A stretch of 64,000 nt of DNA from Acidimicrobiaceae bacterium (GTDB lineage: Bacteria; Actinomycetota; Acidimicrobiia; Acidimicrobiales; RAAP-2). The stretch spans positions 124,001 through 188,000 of the forward strand of contig CANGPS010000001.1 in assembly GCA_947456245.1 (NCBI GenBank). The letters are read 5' to 3'. The notes under the pieces were generated by a model. That model did no database searches, was not told the origin of the DNA, and saw only the letters and a program-made list of their open reading frames with translations. Position 1 is the first letter of the stretch, and each line of letters begins with the position of its first letter. Below, in pieces: positions 1 through 9,293 of this stretch. The translations under genes and the position numbers were made by a program.

Positions 1-537
1 CATGGAGCGCTCCTCGAGGTGCTCGTCATGATGTCCGGCGCGACCCGGGTGCTCGAGGTGGGGACCCTCGGGGGCTACTCGGCCATCCGGATGGCACGTG
101 CTGCCGGCCCGACGGGAAGGGTGGTGACCCTCGAGTCCGATGCGACCCACGCGGACGTCGCTCGAGCGGCCTTCGCGCTCGCTGGCGTCGCCGACCGCAT
201 CGAGCTACGAGAGGGTCAGGCGACGTCGACGCTGGCCTCGATGGTCGAGCAGGGCGAGAGCCCCTTCGACCTGGTCTTCATCGACGCCGACAAGGAGTCG
301 AACCCCACCTATGTCCGCCGAGCACTCGAGCTGAGCCGACCCGGCACGGTCATCTTCGTGGACAACGTCGTTCGCGACGGGGCAGTCCTCGACGCCGCCT
401 CGGACAACGCCTCCGTCGTCGGCACCAGGGAGATGTTCGCCCAGCTCTCCGCCGAGGGTCGCCTCAGGGCGACCGCCATCCAGACCGTCGGCGCAAAGGG
501 CTACGACGGCTTCCTGCTCGGCGTGGTCGTGGCCTGA
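1..537 (+). CDS. SAM-dependent O-methyltransferase, CCoAOMT type (5' truncated)
   Basis: The reading frame is open from base 1, so the N-terminus lies outside the window; about 178 residues are visible. A glycine-rich SAM-binding motif (EVGTLGGYS) is encoded near bases 52-78, an acidic VFIDADK motif typical of the metal/SAM site near 271-291, and VDNVV after it near 358-372. This is the layout of class I, cation-dependent O-methyltransferases (caffeoyl-CoA O-methyltransferase/YrrM type), which methylate catechol-like hydroxyls in the cytoplasm. The substrate cannot be told. The fold and family are confident, the role is not. The next gene is on the same strand 76 bases on. Confidence 0.85.
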   Translation, partial: HGALLEVLVMMSGATRVLEVGTLGGYSAIRMARAAGPTGRVVTLESDATHADVARAAFALAGVADRIELREGQATSTLASMVEQGESPFDLVFIDADKESNPTYVRRALELSRPGTVIFVDNVVRDGAVLDAASDNASVVGTREMFAQLSAEGRLRATAIQTVGAKGYDGFLLGVVVA

Positions 538-613
538 CGGCGACACGTGGAGGTATTGTCACACCGACTGCTACGAGGTGACCGACAGACGATCGCCTCA
601 CGAACGGGGGCAT

Positions 614-1453
614 ATGGCCGGCAAGCTGAGCGAAGAGGTCACCTACGGCACGGTGGACGAGGCCTATGCCGCCCGACTCGAGGCGGTGCGACCGGAGGAC
701 GACGGCCCGGTCTGGATGGTCAACCTCATGAAGTACCGCGACGTGGCCGTCTACGCCGACGGCCGCGAGTCGTCCATCACCGGGGCCGAGGCCGATGCGC
801 TCTACGCACCGTTCGGGATCTTCAAGGAGCTCGGCGCGTCGCTGGTGCTCTATGCAGAGGTCGAGGCGAAGCTCCTCGGAGATGACCAGGACTGGGATGC
901 CGTGGCCGTCGTGAACTACCCCTCCCGTCGGGCGTTCATGGAGATGCAGGAGCGGCCTGACTACCTCGAGCGCCACGCCCACAAGGCGGCTGGGATGGAG
1001 CGCACGATCATCCTGTGCTGCACCCCGATGGACCTGCCCATCGCCACGCCGGAGTTCCCGCGCACGTCGTTCTCCTCGGCACCCAACCCCTCGACCCCCG
1101 AGGATCCGCCGATCCTCGTCTGCCACGTCGTGCAGCTCGCCGATGACGGCGCGGGCGCCGAGGACCTCAACACCTACGCCTCCTACGCGGCGAAGGTGGC
1201 GTTCGCCCAGGGCGTGCGCATCGACGGCTGGTTCGACGTCGAAGGGACCCCGGTCGGCGACGGTCGGCGTTGGGACCAGGTGCGGTTCAACGCCTTCCCC
1301 AGCCGAGCCGCCTTCAGGGCCGTGGTGTCCGACCCCGATCGGCAGCAGGTCCAGTCCACGCATCGCGATGGGTCCATGTCGGACACCTACACGATGATCC
1401 TGCGCCCCCTGATCGACACGCTGGGGGCGTCGGTGGGTGCTGACTGGTCCTAG
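614..1453 (+). CDS. Dimeric alpha/beta-barrel protein (DUF1330-like)
   Basis: A 279-residue protein starting at ATG 614, with a G-rich stretch just upstream as a weak ribosome site; an in-frame GTG at 578 would add 12 residues. The pattern of WMVNLMKYRD, followed by a Y/F-rich strand and a VVNYPSRRAF segment, resembles DUF1330 and related ferredoxin-like dimeric barrels, here apparently as two copies (residues ~25-130 and ~165-270). No catalytic residues can be assigned. The 3' end overlaps the convergent CoA ligase by four bases (CTAG), so both stop codons share the same bases. Function unknown; similar proteins often sit in catabolic clusters. Confidence 0.6.
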   Translation: MAGKLSEEVTYGTVDEAYAARLEAVRPEDDGPVWMVNLMKYRDVAVYADGRESSITGAEADALYAPFGIFKELGASLVLYAEVEAKLLGDDQDWDAVAVVNYPSRRAFMEMQERPDYLERHAHKAAGMERTIILCCTPMDLPIATPEFPRTSFSSAPNPSTPEDPPILVCHVVQLADDGAGAEDLNTYASYAAKVAFAQGVRIDGWFDVEGTPVGDGRRWDQVRFNAFPSRAAFRAVVSDPDRQQVQSTHRDGSMSDTYTMILRPLIDTLGASVGADWS

Positions 1454-2979
1454 CGGGCTCCTCCCCGGCGTGCACCGAGCCGGTGGGGCTCTGCGGCGAG
1501 GAGCCGCCGGAGCTCGGCCTTCGCTGCCTTCCCGGAGTGGGTGGTCGGGAGGGCGTCGAGCACGACGAGGTGGCGCGGGGTCTTGAACCCGGCCAACGAT
1601 CCCCGGAGCCGGTCCGCAAGGTCGTCCACGCTGATCATCCGGGAGTCGACCAGGGTGACGCAGGCGCAGACGTTCTCGCCCCAGGTCGGATCGGGGACGG
1701 CGACCACGGCGACCTCGGCGACCTCGGGGAAGGCGGCCGAGATGGCGCGCTCGACCTCGAGCGAGGCCACGTTCTCGCCGCCGGTGACGATCATGTCCTT
1801 GAGGCGGTCGACCACCTCGAGCAGCCCGTCGGGCCGGATGCGGCCGAGGTCGCCGGTGTGCATCCACCCTCCGCGCAGGGCGGCCTCGGTGGCCGCCGGA
1901 TCATCGAGGTAGCCGAGCATCACCTGGGCTCCGGCGATGCAGATCTCCCCGACGTCTCCATCGGGCACCTCGTGGTCGTCGGGATCGACGAGGCGGAGCT
2001 CGACGCCCGGTCCGGGAATGCCGGCACTCGACAGGACGGTCGGGTCCGTGTCGAAGCCCCGACGATGGGCCGATGGATCGAGGAAGACGGCGTTGCCTGA
2101 GAGCTCCGTCATGCCGAATCCTTGGGACAGCTCGACCGAGAGCAGGGCGTCGGCCCGGCGCAGGAGCTCGACAGGCATGGGCGACGCCCCATAGGCGATG
2201 GTGCGCAGCGTCTGCACGGCGGCCAGCGCCTCACCGTCGTCCTCGAGGAGGTCGAGCAGCTGGGCGAGCATGGTGGCGGCCAGGCTCACCGAGGTGACCC
2301 CGTGGTCAGCGATGGCGGAGACGAGCCCCGGCGCGCTGAACCCATCGAGGAGCACCACCGGGCGACCGGCATCGTGGCTGCGCAGCACGTTGTAGCCAGC
2401 CACGTGGCAGAGCGGGAACGGGAAGGCGATGACGTCGTCGTCGCGCAGCGGCCGTGCCTGGCTCGAGGATCCGATGGCCGCGAGGAGCGAGGCGTGGCTG
2501 AGCAGGGCGCCCTTGGGCGTCCCAGTGGTCCCGGAGGTGAAGAGCAACCAGGCGGCATCATCGGCCTTCGCGCTCCACCGGGGTCGCCCAGTTGGGAGAG
2601 GGGCGCCGAACTCGATGATCGGGAGGTCCGGGCACCTCGGAGCGATCCGCTGCGCCTGGGCCGGGCTGGCGAGCAGGATCCCGGCGGCCGATCGCTCGAG
2701 CTGACCGAGCAGCTCCTCTTCGGCCAGGCGGTGATTGAGGAAGGTGAGGACACGGCCCGCCGACGCCACGCCGTAGTAGGCGGCCACGGTGTCAGGGTGG
2801 TTCTCGCCGAGGACGGCCACCGTCTGGTTGCCGGTGAGGCCGTCGGTCGCGGCAGAGGCGACGGCGGCCGCTCGCTCGAGGAGGTCGACGTAGCTCCACG
2901 TCTGGCCATCATGGATCAGGGCCGGGGCGTTGCCCGAGCCTCGACGCAGCTGGCCCTCGAGGATCTCGACGAGGATCAC
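1450..2979 (-). CDS. AMP-forming acyl-CoA synthetase/ligase
   Basis: A 509-residue adenylate-forming enzyme (ANL superfamily). The P-loop-like motif TSGTTGTPKG is at residues 148-157, the GWMHTGDLG adenylate-binding motif near 375-385, followed by a DRLKDMIVTGGEN hinge, and a C-terminal SGKAAK segment carrying the probable catalytic lysine. It should activate a carboxylic acid with ATP and transfer it to CoA in the cytoplasm; chain length or aryl preference cannot be read. The GTG start overlaps the stop of the upstream alpha-galactosidase-like gene by four bases, so the two are translationally coupled. That pairing is odd, because glycan hydrolysis and acyl-CoA formation are not usually linked. 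Confidence 0.9.
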   Translation of the reverse strand: MILVEILEGQLRRGSGNAPALIHDGQTWSYVDLLERAAAVASAATDGLTGNQTVAVLGENHPDTVAAYYGVASAGRVLTFLNHRLAEEELLGQLERSAAGILLASPAQAQRIAPRCPDLPIIEFGAPLPTGRPRWSAKADDAAWLLFTSGTTGTPKGALLSHASLLAAIGSSSQARPLRDDDVIAFPFPLCHVAGYNVLRSHDAGRPVVLLDGFSAPGLVSAIADHGVTSVSLAATMLAQLLDLLEDDGEALAAVQTLRTIAYGASPMPVELLRRADALLSVELSQGFGMTELSGNAVFLDPSAHRRGFDTDPTVLSSAGIPGPGVELRLVDPDDHEVPDGDVGEICIAGAQVMLGYLDDPAATEAALRGGWMHTGDLGRIRPDGLLEVVDRLKDMIVTGGENVASLEVERAISAAFPEVAEVAVVAVPDPTWGENVCACVTLVDSRMISVDDLADRLRGSLAGFKTPRHLVVLDALPTTHSGKAAKAELRRLLAAEPHRLGARRGGAR

Positions 2980-4613
2980 GCGCCGCCCTGGAAGATCGAT
3001 GGGATGCTCGGCCCGGTGACCCGTGCCCTGCGGGCGCCGAGGTCGACGTCGAGGCGGTGGTGGCTGCCGACCACCTCGAGGACGTCAGTTGACAGAGGGT
3101 CGACGAGGTCGAGCGGCCCGTCCACGAGGCCTTGGCAGTCTCGGAGGGCCTCGACGAGGTCCCACTCGGCCGTGCCGTAGCGGCTGAGGTCGTCGGAGAC
3201 CACAGTGAACCCACCGGTTCCTGCGATGGTGGCCACCAGGGCGGCGCGCTCGGCAGGGGTGAGCTCGGTGTCCGAAGGCCGCAGGATGGCGCAGTCGGGG
3301 TCACCAGCGAACCAGCGACGGTGCAGCGGCGCGCGTCGGACCGACGCCTCGATGGCGTTGGCCGTTCCGACGCTCGACTCCTCCCAGCCCGGGAAGTGGG
3401 CACCGGGTCCCCAGTGGGGGGCGACGTCCTCTGAGACCCGCATGGCATCGACGAGGCCGACCGCCGGCGCTAGCGGGCTCCCACACCCGAGCAGCGTGGC
3501 CTCCTCACCGATCGCCGTGTGGATCGCGGCCAGGGCCGCTCGGAAGTGGTGCGTCCGGCCGGGGCCGCCGTCCCCATGTCGCAGTCCGGGCACCATGCCG
3601 GCGTGGAGGAAGTCGATCTTGAAGTAGTCGAAGCCCAGATCGGCCAGCGCGCCGAACTGTTCGACGAGGTGGTCGACCACCGCCGGCTGGCTGAGGTCGA
3701 GCGCGAACACCTTGCCGCCCCAACCCTCGTGGTGCAGGGCGGTGCGGGGGGCGCCGACCTCGTTGCGGACGAGCCAGGAGGGGTTCCGCTCGGCGAGCGG
3801 CCCTCCCTCGATGGCGAGGAACGGGGCGGTCCAGATCCCGGCCGAGAGCCCCCGCTGACGGATCCGGTCCGCCACCTCGCCGATCGGTGCGCCGAAGGAG
3901 GGCGCGGTGCCCGACCACTCACCGATCGACGGCTGCCAACCGTCGTCGACCTGGACGAGGCCGAGGCCGTGGTCGGCAGCGATCGCGAGATTGGCGATGA
4001 TGTCGTCGGACCTCACGCTGGTGAAGTACTGGTACCAGCTGCACCACCCGAGCGGCTGGGTCGAGGAGACGCGGGCACCGGCGGCGGCACCGGTCAGCGC
4101 CGCCCAGGTCGAGAGCAGCCCACCGGGTTCGCCCTCGACGCAGCGGAGCAGGGCCAGGGTGCGGGGAATGCCGGGCTCGAGCATGACGTCCTCGAGGTCG
4201 ACGGACACGCTGACGGTGCCGTCAGGGCCGACGATCATGCTCACCGGCGGGCCGTCGAGCCAGGTGGTCGCCAGCAGCCCTCGGGGATGGACCAGCACGG
4301 TGTCCGCGCAGAGCGCTCGACCACCGAGGGAGCCATCGCTCAGCATCTGGTTGCGGAACCACCTCGGGGCGTCACCTCGCTGGGCTCGGACATCAGCCGC
4401 CAGGGCTGGCCGGACCGTCGACCAGGACTGGTAGCCGTGCTCCACGAGCGAATCGACCACGAGGTCGCTGCGCATGACCACCCGGCCGGGGGCGAAGGGT
4501 CGACCCGAGGTGTTCGTGACCGAGACCGCATGGGTGGCGGGACCGCCATCAGGACCAGGGCTGACCTCGATAGCGAGATCGAGCGCGGGATCGAGTGCAG
4601 ACAGCGCAAGCAT
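2976..4613 (-). CDS. GH36/GH-D clan alpha-galactosidase-like glycoside hydrolase
   Basis: A 545-residue protein from the ATG at 4613; the frame stays open further upstream but that would run into the divergent promoter. Clan GH-D signatures are clear: WCSWYQY, VDDGWQ, the nucleophile aspartate in FKID (about residue 334) and the acid/base aspartate in RVSED (about 396). Enzymes of this type cleave terminal alpha-galactosides by a retaining mechanism. There is no signal peptide, so it is probably cytoplasmic. It is shorter than classical GH36 enzymes (about 700 residues), so specificity may differ. It is first in an operon with the CoA ligase and divergent from an esterase-sulfatase pair. Confidence 0.85.
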   Translation of the reverse strand: MLALSALDPALDLAIEVSPGPDGGPATHAVSVTNTSGRPFAPGRVVMRSDLVVDSLVEHGYQSWSTVRPALAADVRAQRGDAPRWFRNQMLSDGSLGGRALCADTVLVHPRGLLATTWLDGPPVSMIVGPDGTVSVSVDLEDVMLEPGIPRTLALLRCVEGEPGGLLSTWAALTGAAAGARVSSTQPLGWCSWYQYFTSVRSDDIIANLAIAADHGLGLVQVDDGWQPSIGEWSGTAPSFGAPIGEVADRIRQRGLSAGIWTAPFLAIEGGPLAERNPSWLVRNEVGAPRTALHHEGWGGKVFALDLSQPAVVDHLVEQFGALADLGFDYFKIDFLHAGMVPGLRHGDGGPGRTHHFRAALAAIHTAIGEEATLLGCGSPLAPAVGLVDAMRVSEDVAPHWGPGAHFPGWEESSVGTANAIEASVRRAPLHRRWFAGDPDCAILRPSDTELTPAERAALVATIAGTGGFTVVSDDLSRYGTAEWDLVEALRDCQGLVDGPLDLVDPLSTDVLEVVGSHHRLDVDLGARRARVTGPSIPSIFQGGA

Positions 4614-4695
4614 GGTGGGGGACAGTCTCGCGCCCGCCCGGTCACATCGGCAGCCCGAGGTCGGGTCCGACCTAGTGTTCGGGTCGAGAGGAGGA

Positions 4696-5622
4696 ATGGT
4701 GATCGACCCCGAGCTCGAGCAGGCCATCGCCTGGCAGCGTGCGAACCCTGCTCCGGCGCTGCGCTCGGTGCCGCTCGAGGCGGCCCGGACCAACTACGTC
4801 GAGGCTGCCGCACTGCTCGATCCGGATCCTCCCTCGGGCGTCGACCTCGTCGAGGTGGTGATCCCGGGTCCGACCGGTGGCATCCAGGCCCACCTCTACG
4901 TGCCGGACGGGGCAGAGTCTGCTGGTGTCGTGGTGTGGGCCCACGGGGGCGGGTGGGTGCTCGGCAGCCTGGCCAGCCACGACAACGCCATGCGACGGCT
5001 GGCCTCGGTCAGCGAGCAGCGGATCCTGTCCATCGACTACCGGCTGGCCCCGGAGCACCCGTTCCCGGCCGGCCAGGATGACGTCACGGCCGCGACCCGA
5101 TGGGCCGTAGCCAGCGCCGACGAGCTTGGTGCGCCCTGCGTCGGCGTCGGCGGCGACTCGGCTGGGGCGATGCTCGCGCTGGTGGCCTCCCTCGAGGTCG
5201 CCGAGGGACTCTCGTGCCTGGCACTGTGCTACCCGGCGCTCGGACCGGAGATCATGTCGGACTCTCGGGTGGCCTTCGATGGGGGCTGGGGTCTGACGAT
5301 CGACGACATGGAGTTCTTCTACGAGATGCTCCTGCCAGAGGGACAGGATCGGTCGGACCCTCGGGTCTCGCCGCTGCTCAGCGAGGACGTGATGATGGCG
5401 CCACCCACCGTGCTGTCGATCTCCGGCTTCGACGTGCTCCACGATGAGGGGTTCGCCCTCGCCGCACTCCTCGAGGGTGCCGGCGTGACGGTCGACCTGA
5501 TCGAGGAGGACTCGCTCACCCACGGCTACCTCCGGATGGCGGGGCTCTCGACCGGGGTGCGCGACGCCATCCACCGGTTCGGGGCCTCGATGCGCTCGAT
5601 GATGGAGGATGCTCGACCGTGA
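4696..5622 (+). CDS. Alpha/beta hydrolase, hormone-sensitive-lipase (esterase) family
   Basis: A 308-residue cytoplasmic esterase. The HGGG oxyanion motif is at residues 83-86, the nucleophile elbow GGDSAGA has its serine at about 155, a later GFDVLHDEG supplies the acid and SLTHGY the histidine, completing the triad of HSL-type (family IV) carboxylesterases. A strong GAGGAGG ribosome site ends one base before ATG 4696 and four before an in-frame GTG at 4699, so either may start it; I use the ATG. The last four bases (GTGA) are also the start of the sulfatase gene, implying a coupled pair that may strip acyl and sulfate groups from one substrate. Confidence 0.88.
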   Translation: MVIDPELEQAIAWQRANPAPALRSVPLEAARTNYVEAAALLDPDPPSGVDLVEVVIPGPTGGIQAHLYVPDGAESAGVVVWAHGGGWVLGSLASHDNAMRRLASVSEQRILSIDYRLAPEHPFPAGQDDVTAATRWAVASADELGAPCVGVGGDSAGAMLALVASLEVAEGLSCLALCYPALGPEIMSDSRVAFDGGWGLTIDDMEFFYEMLLPEGQDRSDPRVSPLLSEDVMMAPPTVLSISGFDVLHDEGFALAALLEGAGVTVDLIEEDSLTHGYLRMAGLSTGVRDAIHRFGASMRSMMEDARP

Positions 5623-7067
5623 ACGTCTTGCTCATCACCCTCGACCAGCTCCGCGCCGACATGGTCGAGCACCCGCTGGTGGCCACGCCCGCCCTTGATC
5701 GGCTCCGTGCTCGTGGCGTGCACTTCGCCCGTCACTTCTCCCAGGCCGCTCCGTGCTCGCCAGGTAGAGCGTCGCTCTACACCGGTATGTACCAGGCCAA
5801 CCACCGGGTCGTCGGCAATGGGACGCCGCTCGACCACCGGCACGACAACGTGGCCCTGCTCGCCCGCCGGGCGGGGATGACCCCGACGCTCTTCGGGTAC
5901 ACCGACCAGGGGATCGACCCGCGGGTGGCCGACGGCCCCGACGACGAGCGCCTCGAGTACTACGCCGGCATCCTGCCGGGGTTCGCCTCTGGCCTGTTCA
6001 TGCCAGAGAGCCAGGACCCCTGGCTCGAATGGCTCGCCGGGCTCGGCCATGGGAGGTTCCCGGACTACATCGCCGCGCTCGCCGCCGAGCCCGATCGACC
6101 GGTCGCCCACTCGCTGAGCACCTTCGTCACCGACGCCTTCCTGTCTTGGCACGCCACGCAGGAGCAGCCGTGGTTCGCCCACCTCAGCCACCTGCGCCCC
6201 CACCCGCCCTACGCGGCGGCAGGGGAGTACTCCACGATGTACGACCCAGCGGATGTCGGCGACGGCCTCGCCCCGGCGCCCGACGGCGAGCGCCACCACC
6301 TCCACGACCTCACCATGGGACTCGACGTCTGCGCGGCGCCCGACACGGAAGAAGGTCGTCGGCACATGCGGGCGCAGTACTTCGGGATGGTGTCCGAGGT
6401 CGACGCGCAGGTCGGCCGCGTGCTCGACCAGCTCGAGGAGCTCGGGCAGATCGACGAGACCCTGATCATCCTGACGTCCGACCACGGCGAGCAGCTCGGA
6501 GACCATGGCCTCAAGGAGAAGCTCGGCTACTTCCCGGAGAGCTACGCCATCGCGTGCATCATCAGCGACCCGAGGCACCCTGCCGCCCACGGCACTCGGG
6601 TCGAGCGCTTCACCGAGAACGTCGACCTCCTGCCGACGATCGCCGTGAGCCTCGACGTCGAGATCCCCTCACAGGTCGACGGGCGCCCGCTGCAGCCGTT
6701 CCTCGAGGGTGCGGTCCCGGAGCAGTGGCGCACCGCCGCCCACTGGGAGTGGGACTGGCGGGCGATGGTCCTCGGGTTCCTCGCGCCCGGCTGGCCTGTC
6801 GACCGGCGGCTCGAGCAGATGAACCTGGCGGTCCTCCACGACGACGAGGGGGCCTACGTCCACTTCGGTGACGGCAGCTGGCTCCTGTTCGACCTGGCAG
6901 CAGACCCGACCTGGCGCACCACGACGCAGGACCCTGCTCTCGTGCTGCGCTACGCGCAGGCGATGCTCGACTGGCGCCAGGAGCATCTCGACCGCACGCT
7001 GACCGACCTGCTGCTCGAGCCGGGGCGGCCCGGTCGCTGGCCTGACATCGCCAGCGCTCCTCGCTAG
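5619..7067 (+). CDS. Sulfatase (formylglycine-dependent, alkaline phosphatase superfamily)
   Basis: A 482-residue hydrolase. The N-terminal LLITLDQLRADM supplies metal-binding aspartates; CSPGRASLYTG (Cys46) is the sulfatase signature whose cysteine is converted to formylglycine, and TSDHGEQLGDHG supplies the second metal ligands. The canonical serine after proline is glycine here (CSPGR rather than CSPSR), an accepted variant. No signal peptide is visible, so it would act on imported or intracellular sulfate esters. The GTG start overlaps the esterase stop. Its stop overlaps the convergent TetR gene by four bases. A formylglycine-generating enzyme is not in the window. Confidence 0.9.
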   Translation: MNVLLITLDQLRADMVEHPLVATPALDRLRARGVHFARHFSQAAPCSPGRASLYTGMYQANHRVVGNGTPLDHRHDNVALLARRAGMTPTLFGYTDQGIDPRVADGPDDERLEYYAGILPGFASGLFMPESQDPWLEWLAGLGHGRFPDYIAALAAEPDRPVAHSLSTFVTDAFLSWHATQEQPWFAHLSHLRPHPPYAAAGEYSTMYDPADVGDGLAPAPDGERHHLHDLTMGLDVCAAPDTEEGRRHMRAQYFGMVSEVDAQVGRVLDQLEELGQIDETLIILTSDHGEQLGDHGLKEKLGYFPESYAIACIISDPRHPAAHGTRVERFTENVDLLPTIAVSLDVEIPSQVDGRPLQPFLEGAVPEQWRTAAHWEWDWRAMVLGFLAPGWPVDRRLEQMNLAVLHDDEGAYVHFGDGSWLLFDLAADPTWRTTTQDPALVLRYAQAMLDWRQEHLDRTLTDLLLEPGRPGRWPDIASAPR

Positions 7068-7672
7068 GGCCGAGCGCGCAGTCCTGAGACCAGCAGGTCG
7101 ACGAGATCGTTGTAGCCGGCCGCAGGATCTCCGGTGAAGCCGATGCCGAACATCTCGAGCGAGATCCACCCATGGCAGGCCGCCCAGATCCTCTGGGCGA
7201 TCTCCCGATGGTCTCCCGGCGAGAACAGGCCGACATCGACCATGCGATCCACGGCCCGGACGAGCTGGTCGAAGGCCCCCTCGGCGACGAGCTGGCTCTC
7301 GATGCTCGGCACGAAGGAGGGGACCGCCCGCAGGAGCATCAGTCGGTAGGTGGCAGGCGTGGTGAGCGCGAGACGTCGGTAGATGGCGAGACCGGTGCGG
7401 AGCGCCTGCTCCGGGTCGGCGATGCGATGGACCGCCTCGAGCTCTGAGTCGAGGACCGCGAAGCCCTGACGGAAGAGGGCGTCGATGACGCCGGCCTTGC
7501 TCTGGAAGTGGTTGTAGACCCCCATGGGAGCGACGCCGGCCTCGGTGGCGATGCGGCGGACCGACAGGGCATCTGGGCCCTCCTGCTCGAGGAGCATGGA
7601 CGCGGCACCGAGGATCGCGCTGGCCACGTCGGTCGAGGGGGTCCGGAGGCGAGCGCTCACAGGTGCGACCAT
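7064..7672 (-). CDS. TetR-family transcriptional regulator
   Basis: A 202-residue regulator. Residues about 15-65 form the TetR helix-turn-helix (SVRRIATEAGVAPMGVYNHF), followed by a ligand-binding domain with no obvious family beyond that. It is divergent from a 14-helix DHA2 efflux pump, with a near-perfect palindrome between the two starts (7683-7704), the classic arrangement of a self-repressing regulator that releases the pump gene when a substrate binds. The inducer is unknown. Upstream bases hold no strong ribosome site. Confidence 0.92.
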   Translation of the reverse strand: MVAPVSARLRTPSTDVASAILGAASMLLEQEGPDALSVRRIATEAGVAPMGVYNHFQSKAGVIDALFRQGFAVLDSELEAVHRIADPEQALRTGLAIYRRLALTTPATYRLMLLRAVPSFVPSIESQLVAEGAFDQLVRAVDRMVDVGLFSPGDHREIAQRIWAACHGWISLEMFGIGFTGDPAAGYNDLVDLLVSGLRARP

Positions 7673-7682
7673 CTAAAGAACA

Positions 7683-7704
7683 TCGTGCTATAACTATAGC
7701 ACGA
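7683..7704. promoter_or_regulatory. 22-bp palindromic operator between tetR and the MFS pump
   Basis: Two perfect 10-base arms (TCGTGCTATA and its reverse complement) flank a central AC. The A/T-rich core TATAACTATA also holds -10-like hexamers on both strands, so a bound dimer would block both promoters. It is the only such A/T-rich island in this part of the window. Assigning it to the adjacent TetR protein is inference from position. Confidence 0.8.
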
Positions 7705-7725
7705 CGCTCTACAAATGAGGGAACC

Positions 7726-9276
7726 ATGAACGCTGCCTCCGCCCATCACGACCGCCGCTGGCTGATCCTGCCCGTGCTCTGCCTGTCGGTCTTCCTCGTC
7801 GTGGTGGACAACACCATCGTCAACGTGGCCCTGCCGAGCCTCAGCCGTGACCTCGGCGCGTCCATCACCGGCCTGCAGTGGATCGTGGATGCCTACAGCC
7901 TCGCCTTCGCCGGGCTCTTGCTCGCCGGAGGCGGGGTCGGGGACCGACTCGGCCGCAAGGGGGTGATGCAGGTCGGTCTGGTGTTCTTCGGGGTCTTCTC
8001 CGTCTTCGCCGCCCTGAGCACCACGACGGGCCAGCTCATTTCAGCCCGTGCGCTGATGGGGGTGGCGGCGGCCTTCGTGTTCCCGGCCACCCTTGCCATC
8101 TTGACCTCGGTGTTCACCGATCCCTCGGAACGGCAGAAGGCGCTGGGCGTCTGGGGGGCCACCTCGGGCTTGGCGGTGGCCTTCGGTCCGATCACCGGTG
8201 GAGCGCTGCTCGAGCACTTCTGGTTCGGTTCGATCTTCCTGGTCAACGTCCCGCTCGTGCTCATCACCCTGGTCCTCGGGCAGATCCTGATCCCCAAGAT
8301 CCTCGCTCCCGAGCGACGACGCTTCGACACGCCGGGGGTCCTCGTGTCGACGGTCGGGGTCACGCTCCTGGTGCTGGCCATCATCCAGGGTCCGCAGTGG
8401 GGCTGGACCTCCGTGGGGACACTCGGGTGCTTCGCGGCCTCGCTGTTGGTCCTGGCCGCCTTTGTCATCCTTGAGCTCCGCACCGCTGAGCCGCTGCTCG
8501 ACGTGCGCGTCTTCGCCATCCCCAAGTTCTCGGCCGGAGCGATGGCGATCGCCGTCTCGTTCTTCTGCCTCTTCGGGTTCATCTTCCTCATCACCCAGTA
8601 CTTCCAGTTCGTGAAGGGTTACTCGACCCTCTCGGCGGGCGTGCACACGCTGCCCTTCGCCATCGTCTCGGCCGTCTTCACCCCGATCGGCGCCGTCCTG
8701 GCGCTCAAGGTCGGCATCAAGCTGGTGTCGGGGATCGGCCTGCTGGCCATGGCGCTCGGCCTCGTGATCGTCGGCCTGACCGGGACGCCCGATGCCTCGT
8801 ACTTCGGTTGGATCCTCATCTCGATGGTCTTCTTGGCCCTCGGCCTGTCCTTCAACACCGCACCCGCCACCGAGGCCGTGATGAGCGCCCTGACCCCCGA
8901 GCAGATGGGCGCCGGAGCGGCGGTCAACAACACCACGAGAGAGCTCGGCGGCACGCTTGGCGTGGCCGTGATCGGCTCCGTCTTCGCCTCGAGCTACGGG
9001 CCGCGCATCGCCAGCGCCTTCGCCGGCCTCCCCATTCCGAGAGGGGCGAGGAGCGCTGCGCAGGACTCGATCGCCGCCGCCCTCGAGGTGGTCGGTCACG
9101 CCCCGGCCGCCGCTCGGCCCGCAGTCGAGGCGTCCGTCTTCTCGGCGTTCTCCTCGGGTCTCGAGGTCGCGTGCTTCGTGGCGGCCGGCGTCGCCGTCGC
9201 GGGAGCACTGGTCTCGTTCCGCTTCCTGCCGGGGCGCGCCGAGCGCCCGGAGTCGGCCACGCTGACCCTCCACTGA
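7726..9276 (+). CDS. MFS efflux transporter, DHA2 (EmrB/QacA) family
   Basis: A 516-residue, 14-helix drug:proton antiporter type membrane protein. WLILPVLCLSVFLVVVDNTIVNVALP is the first helix with the DHA2 family's D-x-T-I-V-N motif; GDRLGRKG is MFS motif A after helix 2. The ATG at 7726 follows a GAGGGA ribosome site. It should export a hydrophobic or cationic compound in exchange for protons. The flanking TetR and palindrome indicate substrate-induced expression. Confidence 0.9.
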   Translation: MNAASAHHDRRWLILPVLCLSVFLVVVDNTIVNVALPSLSRDLGASITGLQWIVDAYSLAFAGLLLAGGGVGDRLGRKGVMQVGLVFFGVFSVFAALSTTTGQLISARALMGVAAAFVFPATLAILTSVFTDPSERQKALGVWGATSGLAVAFGPITGGALLEHFWFGSIFLVNVPLVLITLVLGQILIPKILAPERRRFDTPGVLVSTVGVTLLVLAIIQGPQWGWTSVGTLGCFAASLLVLAAFVILELRTAEPLLDVRVFAIPKFSAGAMAIAVSFFCLFGFIFLITQYFQFVKGYSTLSAGVHTLPFAIVSAVFTPIGAVLALKVGIKLVSGIGLLAMALGLVIVGLTGTPDASYFGWILISMVFLALGLSFNTAPATEAVMSALTPEQMGAGAAVNNTTRELGGTLGVAVIGSVFASSYGPRIASAFAGLPIPRGARSAAQDSIAAALEVVGHAPAAARPAVEASVFSAFSSGLEVACFVAAGVAVAGALVSFRFLPGRAERPESATLTLH

Positions 9277-9293
9277 GCCCGGGGCGTGGTGGA

